Shown here: piece by piece, positions 1 through 6,232 of the stretch
Layout: the number at the start of each line of letters is the position of its first letter
How positions within the stretch are numbered: position 1 is the first letter of the stretch
Assembly (NCBI GenBank): GCA_959596495.1
Contig: CAUFXK010000032.1
Coordinates: 1-22,329 of the forward strand
Direction of reading: 5' to 3'
From: an uncultured Collinsella sp.
GTDB lineage: Bacteria > Actinomycetota > Coriobacteriia > Coriobacteriales > Coriobacteriaceae
Length of the DNA stretch: 22,329 nucleotides
Translations under genes and position numbers: made by a program
Notes under the pieces: generated by a model
Databases searched by the model: none
Told to the model about the DNA's origin: nothing
What the model saw: the letters and a program-made list of their open reading frames with translations, nothing else

Positions 1-191
1 CGTCGACCACGACCACACCAAACATGGTGCGCGAGAGAACGAGCACCCTGAAGGGGGTCTTTTTCGTCGGCATAGGCTTCAGTGGGCGCGAACGGCAGCA
101 GGAAGGCATTTTCGCTTCCCGGCACGCGAGGCAACATGATGCTCGCTAGCGAGGACGCTCCGGCAACAAGTAACGAACGGCGATCAAGCAT
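1..191 (-). CDS. N-terminal part of an exported protein with a Tat-like signal, probably frameshifted
   Basis: This is the 5' end of a minus-strand gene that runs off the window edge. The ATG at 191 has a GGGAG Shine-Dalgarno six bases upstream. The first residues contain an RRSLLVAGA stretch and a hydrophobic segment, then an AYA-DE site, which looks like a twin-arginine or Sec signal peptide with an AxA cleavage site. After the DEK residues the reading frame becomes arginine/histidine-rich and unlike protein. A shift of one base in the A5 run (60-64) or C5 run (53-57, minus-strand reading) restores a plausible beta-strand-rich sequence (PFRVLVLSRTMFGVVVVD). So the gene either carries a frameshift here or the assembly has an indel. 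It follows the LuxR-type regulator on the same strand. Function is not recognisable. Confidence 0.5.
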   Translation of the reverse strand, partial: MLDRRSLLVAGASSLASIMLPRVPGSENAFLLPFAPTEAYADEKDPLQGARSLAHHVWCGRGR

Positions 192-346
192 CTTGGGCTC
201 CCATCCCGCAACTATCGGTGGAAATAATCCAATTTTGCGAGAAGGCGCCCCGTGGCGGTAGTGCCGTTCAAGGGTCAAAATGTCCAATTTAAGCGCGCGA
301 AGCGCCGGGTTCCGGAACGTGTTCGATGCACTTGGCAGCCCGGTCG

Positions 347-1354
347 CTAACGCAACATATGCGCGACCAGCTCGGCGCGTGTGCCGATGCCAAGCTTTGC
401 GTATACGCCGGATAGGCGGTTTTTGACGGTGCCCGGCGATACTCCCATATGGCGTGCGATTTCAGCGTTGGTCCACCCACGACAGGCGAGCATGGCCATG
501 GTGAATTCCGTGGTCGTTAGATCGTCGGCCACGTCCTCGCCCGAATCGGGGTTGTGGATGCGCCGCCAGCCGTAGCTGAAGCGGTACGTGATCTCGATGA
601 TGCGCGCAAAGTCGTCAGGGTATTGCGTTTTTAGGCATGCCTCGATGAGCCCCTGTAAAAGGCCGTGGTGCTCGCCGATGAGCTCGATAAGGCCGTCGGG
701 GCGCGCAATATTCCAAGCGGCTCCAAAATGCGCTTTTGCGGCCTCGATGTCCTTGAGGCTCATGCATGCCATGGAAGCTGCCAAGTGCAGGAACAGTTCC
801 GAGATGGGGTAGCTTCCCTGTTTCATAATCAGGGCGTTTTCCGCCATTCCCAGGCTGCGGCCGTATTCGCCGCGCAGATATAAGGCGTGCGCCATGACGT
901 AGCTGGCGAACAGGCGCAGGCCTTCGGGCAGATGCGCCGCAAGTGGATAAAACTCTTCGGCGGAATACGGGGAAGGCAAGTGCAGCAGGACGCTCGCGGC
1001 TGAGGCAAACAGGATATGCATGGCGTGGACGGCGGGTGATTCCTCGTCGGCCGGCGTATCGAGGATGCTAGCAAGGCACCGGCGGGCGTCGGCGATACGG
1101 TTGAGCGACAGACTGGCGTATCCGCAGATAAAGCATGCAGAATAGCGCAGTGCGGGATCGGTGGCGTCAAGATAAGGACGCGCCGACTTGGCAGCGAGGG
1201 CGGCCTGTCCGCGAAAGTACAGCGCTTCTGCCGTGGCAATGGCGCGCGAATCGGGGTCGGAAATGCCTGCAACCGCAGCGTCAATCTGCCCCGGCACAAA
1301 GGCAGTGCACATCAACGGCATGGGAACGCATGGGTAGCCATCGCAGTCCATCAT
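347..1354 (-). CDS. LuxR-family transcriptional regulator with helical TPR-like sensor region
   Basis: About 335 residues. The last 65 residues form a LuxR/GerE-type helix-turn-helix (LTTTEFTMAMLACRGWTNAE, then IARHMGVSPGTVKNRLSGVY), the usual C-terminal DNA-binding domain of the family. The preceding ~250 residues are alanine-rich helices with TPR-like spacing, as in MalT-like and Coriobacteriia LuxR proteins. No phosphoacceptor receiver domain is seen, so a response-regulator role is unlikely. Start choice: ATG at 1354 (or 1351) follows GGGAG; a TTG at 1387 follows AGGAG and would add 11 residues, so the start is not settled. The gene lies upstream of, and on the same strand as, the exported protein at 1-191, a possible target. 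The 155-bp gap between the two shows no convincing promoter or terminator. Confidence 0.85.
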   Translation of the reverse strand: MMDCDGYPCVPMPLMCTAFVPGQIDAAVAGISDPDSRAIATAEALYFRGQAALAAKSARPYLDATDPALRYSACFICGYASLSLNRIADARRCLASILDTPADEESPAVHAMHILFASAASVLLHLPSPYSAEEFYPLAAHLPEGLRLFASYVMAHALYLRGEYGRSLGMAENALIMKQGSYPISELFLHLAASMACMSLKDIEAAKAHFGAAWNIARPDGLIELIGEHHGLLQGLIEACLKTQYPDDFARIIEITYRFSYGWRRIHNPDSGEDVADDLTTTEFTMAMLACRGWTNAEIARHMGVSPGTVKNRLSGVYAKLGIGTRAELVAHMLR

Positions 1355-1403
1355 CCATCTCCCAACAGCTGGCAACAATAGCAGCAATTGTACTCCTGTT
1401 GCT

Positions 1404-1496
1404 CGGGACTGGAATTTGTGGGTATCGCCTACGATTATGCCGAACGTATAAAGGAAGAGTCTATTGGCGATGCTTCCAAGGTGGCTACCGAAGCCT
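1404..1496 (+). pseudogene. Possible orphan C-terminal coding fragment
   Basis: Between the LuxR start and the exonuclease remnant, one plus-strand frame gives a protein-like tail (EFVGIAYDYAERIKEESIGD and eight more residues, stop TAG at 1496). The frame is closed by a TAG at 1379 and has no start codon or ribosome binding site. The amino-acid composition (charged, few Cys or Arg) contrasts with neighbouring random frames. It could be the end of a lost gene. The family is not recognised and the call is weak. Confidence 0.2.
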
Positions 1497-1875
1497 AGCT
1501 GACCTCGACATTAGGATAAATTGCCACCCCTGCAAAAAGCTCTGTCGCAGCGATGGGAAACGCATCTTCTGGGCATTCCGTCGTCTCCAGCCAGCGCTGG
1601 ACTGCTGCTGTCGCCTGCGCGTTGGCGAGCGGGGCGTGGGGACCGTCCGGCGACCAGCGGTGACGGGCGAGCCCTGCCGCGTGCGTGGGCCTCCATCGGC
1701 GTAGACCCTTGACCCGCATGGCATCGGAGAAGTCAACCATGCCGTCCAGGACCTTACCGTCCGGCACGTCCAGCCTAGCGGCTCTCTTGAACCCGAGGTC
1801 GAAGGGAGTGCTGTACAAGGCGAATGGGGCCGAGTGGAAGTGGATCAAAAGAGCGTTACTTGATGTTTCATGCAT
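1495..1875 (-). pseudogene. Remnant of a DEDDh 3'-5' exonuclease (DNA polymerase III epsilon-like)
   Basis: The 126-residue open frame resembles the C-terminal two thirds of DEDDh exonucleases. It has a YSTPFDLGF segment matching the Exo II motif (usually YNxxFDxxFL), then DGMVDFSDAMR, and an Exo III-like PHAPLANAQATAAVQRWL where active enzymes have HxALxDAxAT. The conserved His is kept but the catalytic Asp is Asn. The N-terminal Exo I motif (DxExTG) is absent, and a stop lies just upstream in this frame. No good ribosome binding site precedes the ATG at 1875. Missing Exo I plus the changed catalytic residue argue for a dead fragment. It lies in a region with several other truncated genes. 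Confidence 0.5.
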
Positions 1876-1941
1876 AATGCCAACCGCCCCGCGACATCAC
1901 GTTCGCAGCGCGCGGGGATCGGAGAATCTTCACGATGGTAG

Positions 1942-1970
1942 TTGACGCCTAATACCTTGCATCGTATAGT
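1942..1970 (+). promoter_or_regulatory. Sigma-70-type promoter of the PadR operon
   Basis: TTGACG (1942-1947), a 17-base spacer and TATAGT (1965-1970) form a near-consensus housekeeping promoter, 38 bases before the PadR start codon. It is one of the best promoter matches in the window. Confidence 0.75.
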
Positions 1971-1986
1971 GTGTATAGCACAGTAT
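1966..1986. promoter_or_regulatory. Probable PadR operator (dyad over -10 and start site)
   Basis: An interrupted dyad, ATA-n-TGTG-n5-CACA-n-TAT, overlaps the -10 box and the expected transcription start. AT-rich dyads in this position are typical of PadR autoregulation. Position and symmetry are seen directly; binding is inferred. Confidence 0.55.
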
Positions 1987-2007
1987 ATGACGAGAGGAGG
2001 TGTGCGG

Positions 2008-2328
2008 ATGGAGGCCCAGATGAAGCGCGGCTTCCTGGAGGCCTGCGTGCTCGCGGCCATTTCCGGCGAGGAGTCCTACGGCTACCAGATCGTGAAGGAC
2101 GTGCCGGCGAGTATGGGGCTCACGGAGTCGACGCTCTACCCGCTGCTCAAGCGCCTGGAGAAGGCCGGGTGCATCACGGCGCGCTCCGCCGAGCACAACG
2201 GGCGGCTGCGCCGGTACTACCGCATCACGGACGATGGGCGTGCACGCATCGAGGAGTTCCTGGCCGAGTGGCCGTCCGTACGGGAGATTTACGCATACGT
2301 TGAGGGGGCGCACCATGACGCGCGATGA
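2008..2328 (+). CDS. PadR-family transcriptional regulator
   Basis: 106 residues, the size of a short PadR (subfamily 2) winged-helix repressor. Hallmarks are an MKRGFLEACVL first helix, SYGYQI, the recognition region ESTLYPLLKRLEKAG, and the wing with RRYYRITDDGR. The ATG at 2008 is preceded by an excellent AGGAGGT six bases upstream; an in-frame ATG at 1942 lies within the promoter and is not the start. The gene begins a GC-rich operon and its stop overlaps the next gene by 14 bp. In Gram-positive bacteria this pair (PadR plus DUF1700/HAAS protein) commonly precedes DUF4097 and ABC-transporter genes and responds to envelope or drug stress. The dyad at its promoter suggests autoregulation. 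Confidence 0.93.
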   Translation: MEAQMKRGFLEACVLAAISGEESYGYQIVKDVPASMGLTESTLYPLLKRLEKAGCITARSAEHNGRLRRYYRITDDGRARIEEFLAEWPSVREIYAYVEGAHHDAR

Positions 2329-2938
2329 GTTTCTGGGCCGGTTGGGCGAGCTGCTCGCCTGCCTGCCGGCCGAGCAGGTGGAGGAGACCAAGGCGTTCTA
2401 TGCGGAGGCCATCGCCGACCGCATGGAGGACGGTATGAGCGAGGAGGAGGCCGTGGCCGCCATGGGCGCCCCCGGCGAGGTTGCCGAGGCCACGCTCGAC
2501 GACCTGCCCGCCGTGCCGCGCGCGATCGCGAGGACGCGCCGGCGCAGCACCGCGCTGCTGTGGGTGCTGGCCATCGTGGGCTCCCCGGTGTGGGTGCCGC
2601 TGCTCGCCGCCTTCGCCGCCGTGGCCGTCACGGTCTATATCTGCATCTGGGTGCTGGCGCTCTGCGTGTGGATCGTCGCGGCGGCACTCGGGGGCGTGGG
2701 CGTAGTTGGGCTCCTGCTTGCCGTAAGCGGCGTCACCATCGGCCACTTCCCGTACGTCCTCGCCTCGGCGGGCGTGGGGCTCGGCCTCGTCGGCGTGGCG
2801 CTCTTCGTTGGTGCTGGCGCTTGGGCCGCCTCAAAACAAATCGCGCGCCTCTCGGCGCTCTGGGCGAGGAAGGCCGCCTCGCCCTTCTGGAAGGGTAAGG
2901 GCGAGAAGGGCGGCGCTGCCGCGCATCTTGCGGCGTAG
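2315..2938 (+). CDS. DUF1700 (HAAS) family membrane protein
   Basis: 207 residues. Residues 1-65 form the helical HAAS/DUF1700 signature (TRDEFLGRLGELLACLPAEQ, then EETKAFYAEAI, MSEEEAVAAMGAPGEVAEATL), a cytoplasmic segment typically cotranscribed with PadR. Residues ~85-180 hold three to four hydrophobic segments, followed by a lysine-rich cytoplasmic tail. The ATG at 2315 lies inside the PadR gene (14-bp overlap) after GAGGGGG, so the two are probably translationally coupled. An upstream frame opening at 2234 is rejected because it lies within PadR. Base composition is strikingly GC-rich, like the genes on either side. The likely role is as a membrane partner in PadR-controlled envelope stress response; this is inference from family context. 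Confidence 0.87.
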   Translation: MTRDEFLGRLGELLACLPAEQVEETKAFYAEAIADRMEDGMSEEEAVAAMGAPGEVAEATLDDLPAVPRAIARTRRRSTALLWVLAIVGSPVWVPLLAAFAAVAVTVYICIWVLALCVWIVAAALGGVGVVGLLLAVSGVTIGHFPYVLASAGVGLGLVGVALFVGAGAWAASKQIARLSALWARKAASPFWKGKGEKGGAAAHLAA

Positions 2939-2953
2939 AAAGGAGTGAGTACC

Positions 2954-3208
2954 ATGACCAGCGCGAAGAAGATCTACCTTGCCGTGGCGGGCGGGCTCGT
3001 TGCCGCGGGCGTTGTCCTCGCGGGCATTGGCTTTATCGCTTCGGGTTTCGACCCGGCCGTGTTCACAACCCAAATCGACACGCGCGACAGCACCATCGTG
3101 CTCGGCGGCGTCGAGGTGGACGAATACGAGAGTATCCCGTTCATCAGCCAGCTCGCCAATCTGGGCGAGATCGACACCTCCGACGTCGCGGATCCCGCCG
3201 CGCCCTAG
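2954..3208 (+). CDS. Short membrane-anchored protein, possibly a truncated DUF4097-type protein
   Basis: 84 residues. A short basic N-terminus (MTSAKKIY) is followed by one strongly hydrophobic segment (~residues 7-31) and an acidic extracytoplasmic stretch ending DVADPAAP. The ATG at 2954 has AAAGGAG about nine bases upstream, and the gene starts 15 bp after the DUF1700 stop, so it is in the same operon. Downstream of DUF1700 genes one usually finds DUF4097-type proteins of 250 residues or more with the same N-terminal anchor. This one would keep only the anchor and the beginning of the domain. That makes truncation likely, but no matching continuation was found in other frames up to 3335. 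Confidence 0.6.
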   Translation: MTSAKKIYLAVAGGLVAAGVVLAGIGFIASGFDPAVFTTQIDTRDSTIVLGGVEVDEYESIPFISQLANLGEIDTSDVADPAAP

Positions 3209-3335
3209 GCGCAGCGAGCCCGAGCGCTCTGCCCGCCAAGCTGCGTAAGTCGGCGAAACCCGAACCTCAACCTCTACGCAACTGGCCCCAAGCCTGCGCC
3301 GATTCGCTCTCAGCGCCGCGCGGGGGGCGTGACGC

Positions 3336-3599
3336 ATGCCCAAAAAAGTACGAGGAGAAAGGAACGCGCCGCCCACAGCCACGCCCTTCCGCCTTCACGG
3401 GGCCACGAAGGCGTACCGCGGGAGGACCGTCCTCGGCCCCATCGACCTCGCCCTCGAGGCGGGGCGCGTCTACGGGCTTATCGGCGAGAACGGCGCCGGG
3501 AAGTCCACGCTCATCCGTATCGTCACTGGCACCGCCAGCCCCAGCTCGGCCTACCCGGGGCTCTCCGCGCGGGAGAGTGGATTTGCAACGGTTGCTTAA
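3336..3599 (+). pseudogene. Truncated ABC transporter ATP-binding subunit
   Basis: The frame encodes the first ~65 residues of an ABC ATPase: FRLHGATKAYRGRTVLGPID, an A-loop tyrosine, then the Walker A motif GENGAGKST and LIRIVTG. After GTASPSS the sequence loses family character and ends at 3599 inside the left end of an IS3 remnant. The Q-loop, LSGGQ signature and Walker B are all missing, so the product cannot be a working ATPase. It continues the PadR/DUF1700 operon in the same orientation and the same GC-rich style, and would have been the ATPase of the regulated exporter. The start at 3336 has a G-rich but weak ribosome binding site. Confidence 0.8.
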
Positions 3600-3665
3600 A
3601 CAATTTTTACAGGGACAGCCCTGCGTTCCTGAACTCAACTGGGCTCATGTAGCCCAGTGTCGAAG
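3578..3665 (-). mobile_element. Remnant of an IS3-family element (end of transposase orfB)
   Basis: Minus-strand translation ending at TAA 3607-3609 reads PSTLGYMSPVEFRNAGLSL and stop. This matches the C-terminal signature of IS3-family integrase-type transposases (R-P-H-S-x-LGYMSPxEFR). Only about 20 codons remain. The likely outer end begins with TGGATTTGCAACGG at 3578, directly after a 17-bp GC-rich palindrome (3561-3577). The rest of the element is gone. It sits at the point where the ABC ATPase is broken, so an insertion followed by deletion probably caused that truncation. Confidence 0.7.
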
Positions 3666-3748
3666 GGGCAGTCGCCCCAGTCCGCGTACCAGACCTGCGT
3701 GCCGCCGAGGGAATACTTCCTCCAGTAGGGCCAGTGCGGGACGTCCAT
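3635..3748 (-). CDS. Short 37-codon ORF, probable truncated gene start
   Basis: The ATG at 3748 is preceded by a strong AAAGGAGG on the minus strand. The product (MDVPHWPYWRKYSLGGTQVW, then YADWGDCPFDTG) is rich in Trp and Tyr and protein-like until about the border with the IS3 tail, where it ends LHEPS in a different frame from the transposase. It begins 20 bp after the PH-domain gene on the same strand, so it is likely the second gene of that operon, cut by the insertion element. The family is not recognised. Confidence 0.5.
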   Translation of the reverse strand: MDVPHWPYWRKYSLGGTQVWYADWGDCPFDTGLHEPS

Positions 3749-3768
3749 CCTCTCCTCCTTTCGGGGCG

Positions 3769-4218
3769 TCAGGCGTCGGGCCCAAGGCCGCACCTGCGCC
3801 CCAGCTCCGCCACGAGGGCGTCGTTGTCTCTGACCGAGACGATGGCGTCGCCGTCGTAGGGCGCTTCGATGTAGACGCGGTCGAGCGAGTTGGCCGTCCC
3901 CGCCCAGAGCGTCCTGGTGCGCCGGACGCCCCGCACGTGGGCGTAGGGTATCACCGAACGCGTCCCAGCGTACACGACGACGAGGCGGTCGCCGTAGAGT
4001 TCGAGGCGATTGCTGCGGACGGGAAGGGCAGCCAGGGCCACGAGGGCCGGGATGGGCAGCAGCGCGAGCCAGCCCCATAGGAGCGCGGGACTCGAGCTCA
4101 GGAAACACGCGATACACGCCGCGGATAAACCGCCCGCCACAATCACCATGGCCGCTATGAACCACGGGTCTGTCCTGCCGGGGAACACCCGCTCCGGCCG
4201 CTCGCCCTTCTCACCCAT
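3769..4218 (-). CDS. Membrane protein with bacterial PH domain (bPH-type)
   Basis: 149 residues from the ATG at 4218, which follows GGGAGGGAGG five bases upstream; a longer frame to 4287 is not supported. The N-terminal ~25 residues are cytoplasmic, then two hydrophobic segments (FIAAMVIVAGGLSAACIACF and a WGWLALLPIPALVALAAL stretch) form a hairpin. The C-terminal ~80 residues fit a bacterial PH-like domain: RLELYGDRLVVVYAG, IPYAHVRGVRRTRTL, SLDRVYIEAPYDG, and IVSVRDNDALVAEL. The pattern 'SLDR-x-x-I ... I-S-V/P-x-D' is the mark of the bPH_4 group. Molecular role is unknown for this group. The gene is GC-rich like the nearby PadR module. Confidence 0.75.
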   Translation of the reverse strand: MGEKGERPERVFPGRTDPWFIAAMVIVAGGLSAACIACFLSSSPALLWGWLALLPIPALVALAALPVRSNRLELYGDRLVVVYAGTRSVIPYAHVRGVRRTRTLWAGTANSLDRVYIEAPYDGDAIVSVRDNDALVAELGRRCGLGPDA

Positions 4219-4485
4219 TACGGCCTCCCTCCCGACGCCCCCCCTGGCGGCGCGTGGGGCCGGAGAGTGCCTTGAACCCGTCGCCAACCATCTCGCCCCC
4301 CCGTTCCGTGGGCCTTCTGTAGTGGTATGTACCCCCGACTGTTCGGCGGATGTCGTACTATTAGACGTTTGTCGAACTTTTGGAGGAGTACCTCGACTGG
4401 AAGCGCGGGTTCAGTGGAGCATGAACCTAATCTCTGTCTCTCTTGCTTTTTCTGATTTGTTGAGAAGCCGGCATTTGGGGGCATT

Positions 4486-4768
4486 TTGGATAGCGAACAG
4501 TTCAAACAAGAAGCTGAGAAAATAGAACAAAGCCTGAGTGCCTTGAGAGTCGCCGAGCGCAATGCAGTGATTCCCTTCATGAACGGCGACTTTACCCAAT
4601 GGGATCTATATCTGGCATCCTCCTCTGAGTATGCGATGAGACTGATAGACGGGTTCATCTCCATGCTCGAGTCGAGGAATCTTGTTTGCGTCGCCCAGCT
4701 TCTCCGCGTACAGGTTGGAGTCTGCCTGCGGACATTCGCGTTATTCGCCGCCGAAGACCGGGATGACT
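4486..4768 (+). pseudogene. N-terminal fragment of an unknown protein, truncated
   Basis: From a TTG at 4486 (G-rich stretch a few bases upstream) about 94 residues look like real protein: DSEQFKQEAEKIEQSLSALR, AVIPFMNGDFTQWDLYLASS, and NLVCVAQLLRVQVGVCLRTF. The sequence is helical with an F-A-L-F-A-A-E-D-R-D end. After about 4768 the frame runs antisense to the arginase fragment and becomes Arg/Ser-rich, staying open by chance to 4962. The gene has therefore lost its 3' part. The family is not recognised. It is markedly less GC-rich than the PadR module. Confidence 0.55.
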
Positions 4769-5092
4769 TTCTCCCAAAAGGCTGCCAAGTACCATGGCGT
4801 GAGCGTTGGGGTAGTCATCATTCAGCGTGGATACATCCGGATGCGCATAGATCCAGACGATTCCAACGTTCTCGTATTTCCCGTGCAGGTAATCGAAGAG
4901 GGCAAGCGACACCATACAGTTGCCGCCGACGGTCACGACTCTGTCGGGGTTTTCTGCCGTAAGCTTCCTCTGCGCATCCTGAATCCCCGCCAGGACTTCG
5001 TCCTCGGCATAGATGCGAACTGCCTCCCATTTCTCATGTCCAAGTTTTGGGACGCGTTTCACAATGCCGAGTGGGGCCCCTGGACAGTCGGA
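4768..5092 (-). pseudogene. Internal fragment of an arginase/ureohydrolase-family protein
   Basis: The minus-strand frame from 5092 reads CPGAPLGIVKRVPKLGHEKW, then the metal-site region TVGGNCMVSLALFDYLHGKY, then IVWIYAHPDVSTLNDDYPNA and HAMVLGSLLGE. These match arginase-superfamily landmarks (GGD/N-C/H, DAHPD, H-G/A-M). The usual first Asp of DAHPD is Tyr here, removing a manganese ligand. The frame has no N-terminal domain: it is bounded by the kinase stop codon at 5093-5095. Family character ends at about 4768, so the C-terminal half with the second metal motif is missing. GTG at 5062 is the only possible start and lacks a good Shine-Dalgarno. Almost certainly non-functional. Confidence 0.7.
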
Positions 5093-6232
5093 TCACGTGG
5101 TGGCCCCCTTTGAGAGGGTCACGAGCATCACGGTTCCGTTCTCGGAACTTGCTTCGACCTCTACCGTGCCACCGTGAAGAGCTGCAATCTCCCAAACGAG
5201 CGCTAGTCCGAGTCCTGCGCCGCCGTATGCCCTGCTGCGGGATTTGTCTAGACGAAAGAACGGCTGGAAGATGCTCTCTCGGTACTGTTTGGGTATTCCC
5301 GGGCCCTGGTCCTCGACTCGCAGGAACACGTGGCTGTCGTTGTCGCAGATGGAGACGTTGACAGTCGAGCCGGGGCGGCTGTAATGGATGGCGTTTTCGA
5401 CCAGGTTAAACACCAGCCGATAGAGGAGCGTGTCGCTCCCGATTACTAAAGCGTCTCCAGCACAATTGAGGGCTATGCCCTTATTCTCGGCAAGTGGCGC
5501 AAGGTCGGTGAGGACCTCTTCGGACAAGGGACCAAGTTCCACATCGTCCTCGCAAGGAACGCTGCGGAGCTCACTCATCTCGAGCAATACCTTGGCCATT
5601 CGAGACATGCGCTCGGTTTGTTCTTGTAGCAGGCCGAGCAGCTCGGCTGTTTCGGGTTGCAAACCGGAGTGCTCGGAGATGAATAGTTCAATCTGTGCTT
5701 GCATAAGGGCGAGCGGGGTGCGCAGCTCGTGTGCGGCGTTGCCGGTAAACTGACGCTGTGCAGAGAATCCTTCGCCAAGACGAGTGATCATGTCGTTGAA
5801 AGAGGCGCTGCATCGTTGTAGCTCGGCGGGCACATCTTCACTGAGTCTGATTTCGCTTAGGTTGTCAGGCTGCACACGCTCAACTTGGGCTGCAAAAGCC
5901 CGTAGCGGTTTGAGCGCACGGCCGCTCACAAAGTATGCCAGCACGCCGCCAAGGAGTGTGACTCCAGCCGTGATGCACCAGGTTGTCGTGCCAAAAGACT
6001 CCTGTGCGTCGTTTACGACGATCGTGACCTTGTCATCGGGGGTCGCTTTCGTTGGGTCGAACGCCTGGGGCGAATCTTCGCCGGTTGCGTTAAAGGCCGA
6101 GATGTTACTGCCGATGGCATCCATGTAGCGCATGCCCGTATAGCCGACCAGGCAGTTCGTCAGCACGCATGCCGCACACGTGAGCAGTGCCGTCATAATC
6201 GTTATGCGCCATTGCAGCGAAAGCCTTTTCAT
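5093..6232 (-). CDS. Sensor histidine kinase
   Basis: 379 residues. TM1 is at ~8-32, a short extracytoplasmic loop at ~33-82, TM2 at ~84-104, a HAMP-like linker follows, and the HisKA H-box is NAAHELRTPLA with His168. The HATPase_c domain has an N-box around 276-285 (NLVENAIHYS), G1 DQGPGIP (308-314), F-box FQPFFR, and G2 GGAGLGLAL (337-345), so all catalytic motifs are intact. The ATG at 6232 overlaps the stop of the response regulator by four bases (ATGA), which implies coupled translation. The small periplasmic loop (~50 residues) leaves the signal unknown. The pair diverges from a membrane redox operon, the most likely target. Downstream it abuts the arginase fragment with no visible terminator. 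Confidence 0.95.
   Translation of the reverse strand: MKRLSLQWRITIMTALLTCAACVLTNCLVGYTGMRYMDAIGSNISAFNATGEDSPQAFDPTKATPDDKVTIVVNDAQESFGTTTWCITAGVTLLGGVLAYFVSGRALKPLRAFAAQVERVQPDNLSEIRLSEDVPAELQRCSASFNDMITRLGEGFSAQRQFTGNAAHELRTPLALMQAQIELFISEHSGLQPETAELLGLLQEQTERMSRMAKVLLEMSELRSVPCEDDVELGPLSEEVLTDLAPLAENKGIALNCAGDALVIGSDTLLYRLVFNLVENAIHYSRPGSTVNVSICDNDSHVFLRVEDQGPGIPKQYRESIFQPFFRLDKSRSRAYGGAGLGLALVWEIAALHGGTVEVEASSENGTVMLVTLSKGATT

Noticed and set aside
2234..2314. Upstream extension of the DUF1700 gene
   Set aside because: This part is within the PadR coding region; the family N-terminus begins at 2315.
4368..4424. Plus-strand FVELLEEYLDWKRGF stretch resembling part of an IS3-type transposase
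   Set aside because: Only about 15 residues, closed by nearby stops, and no terminal repeat or other transposase motif around it. Similarity may be chance.
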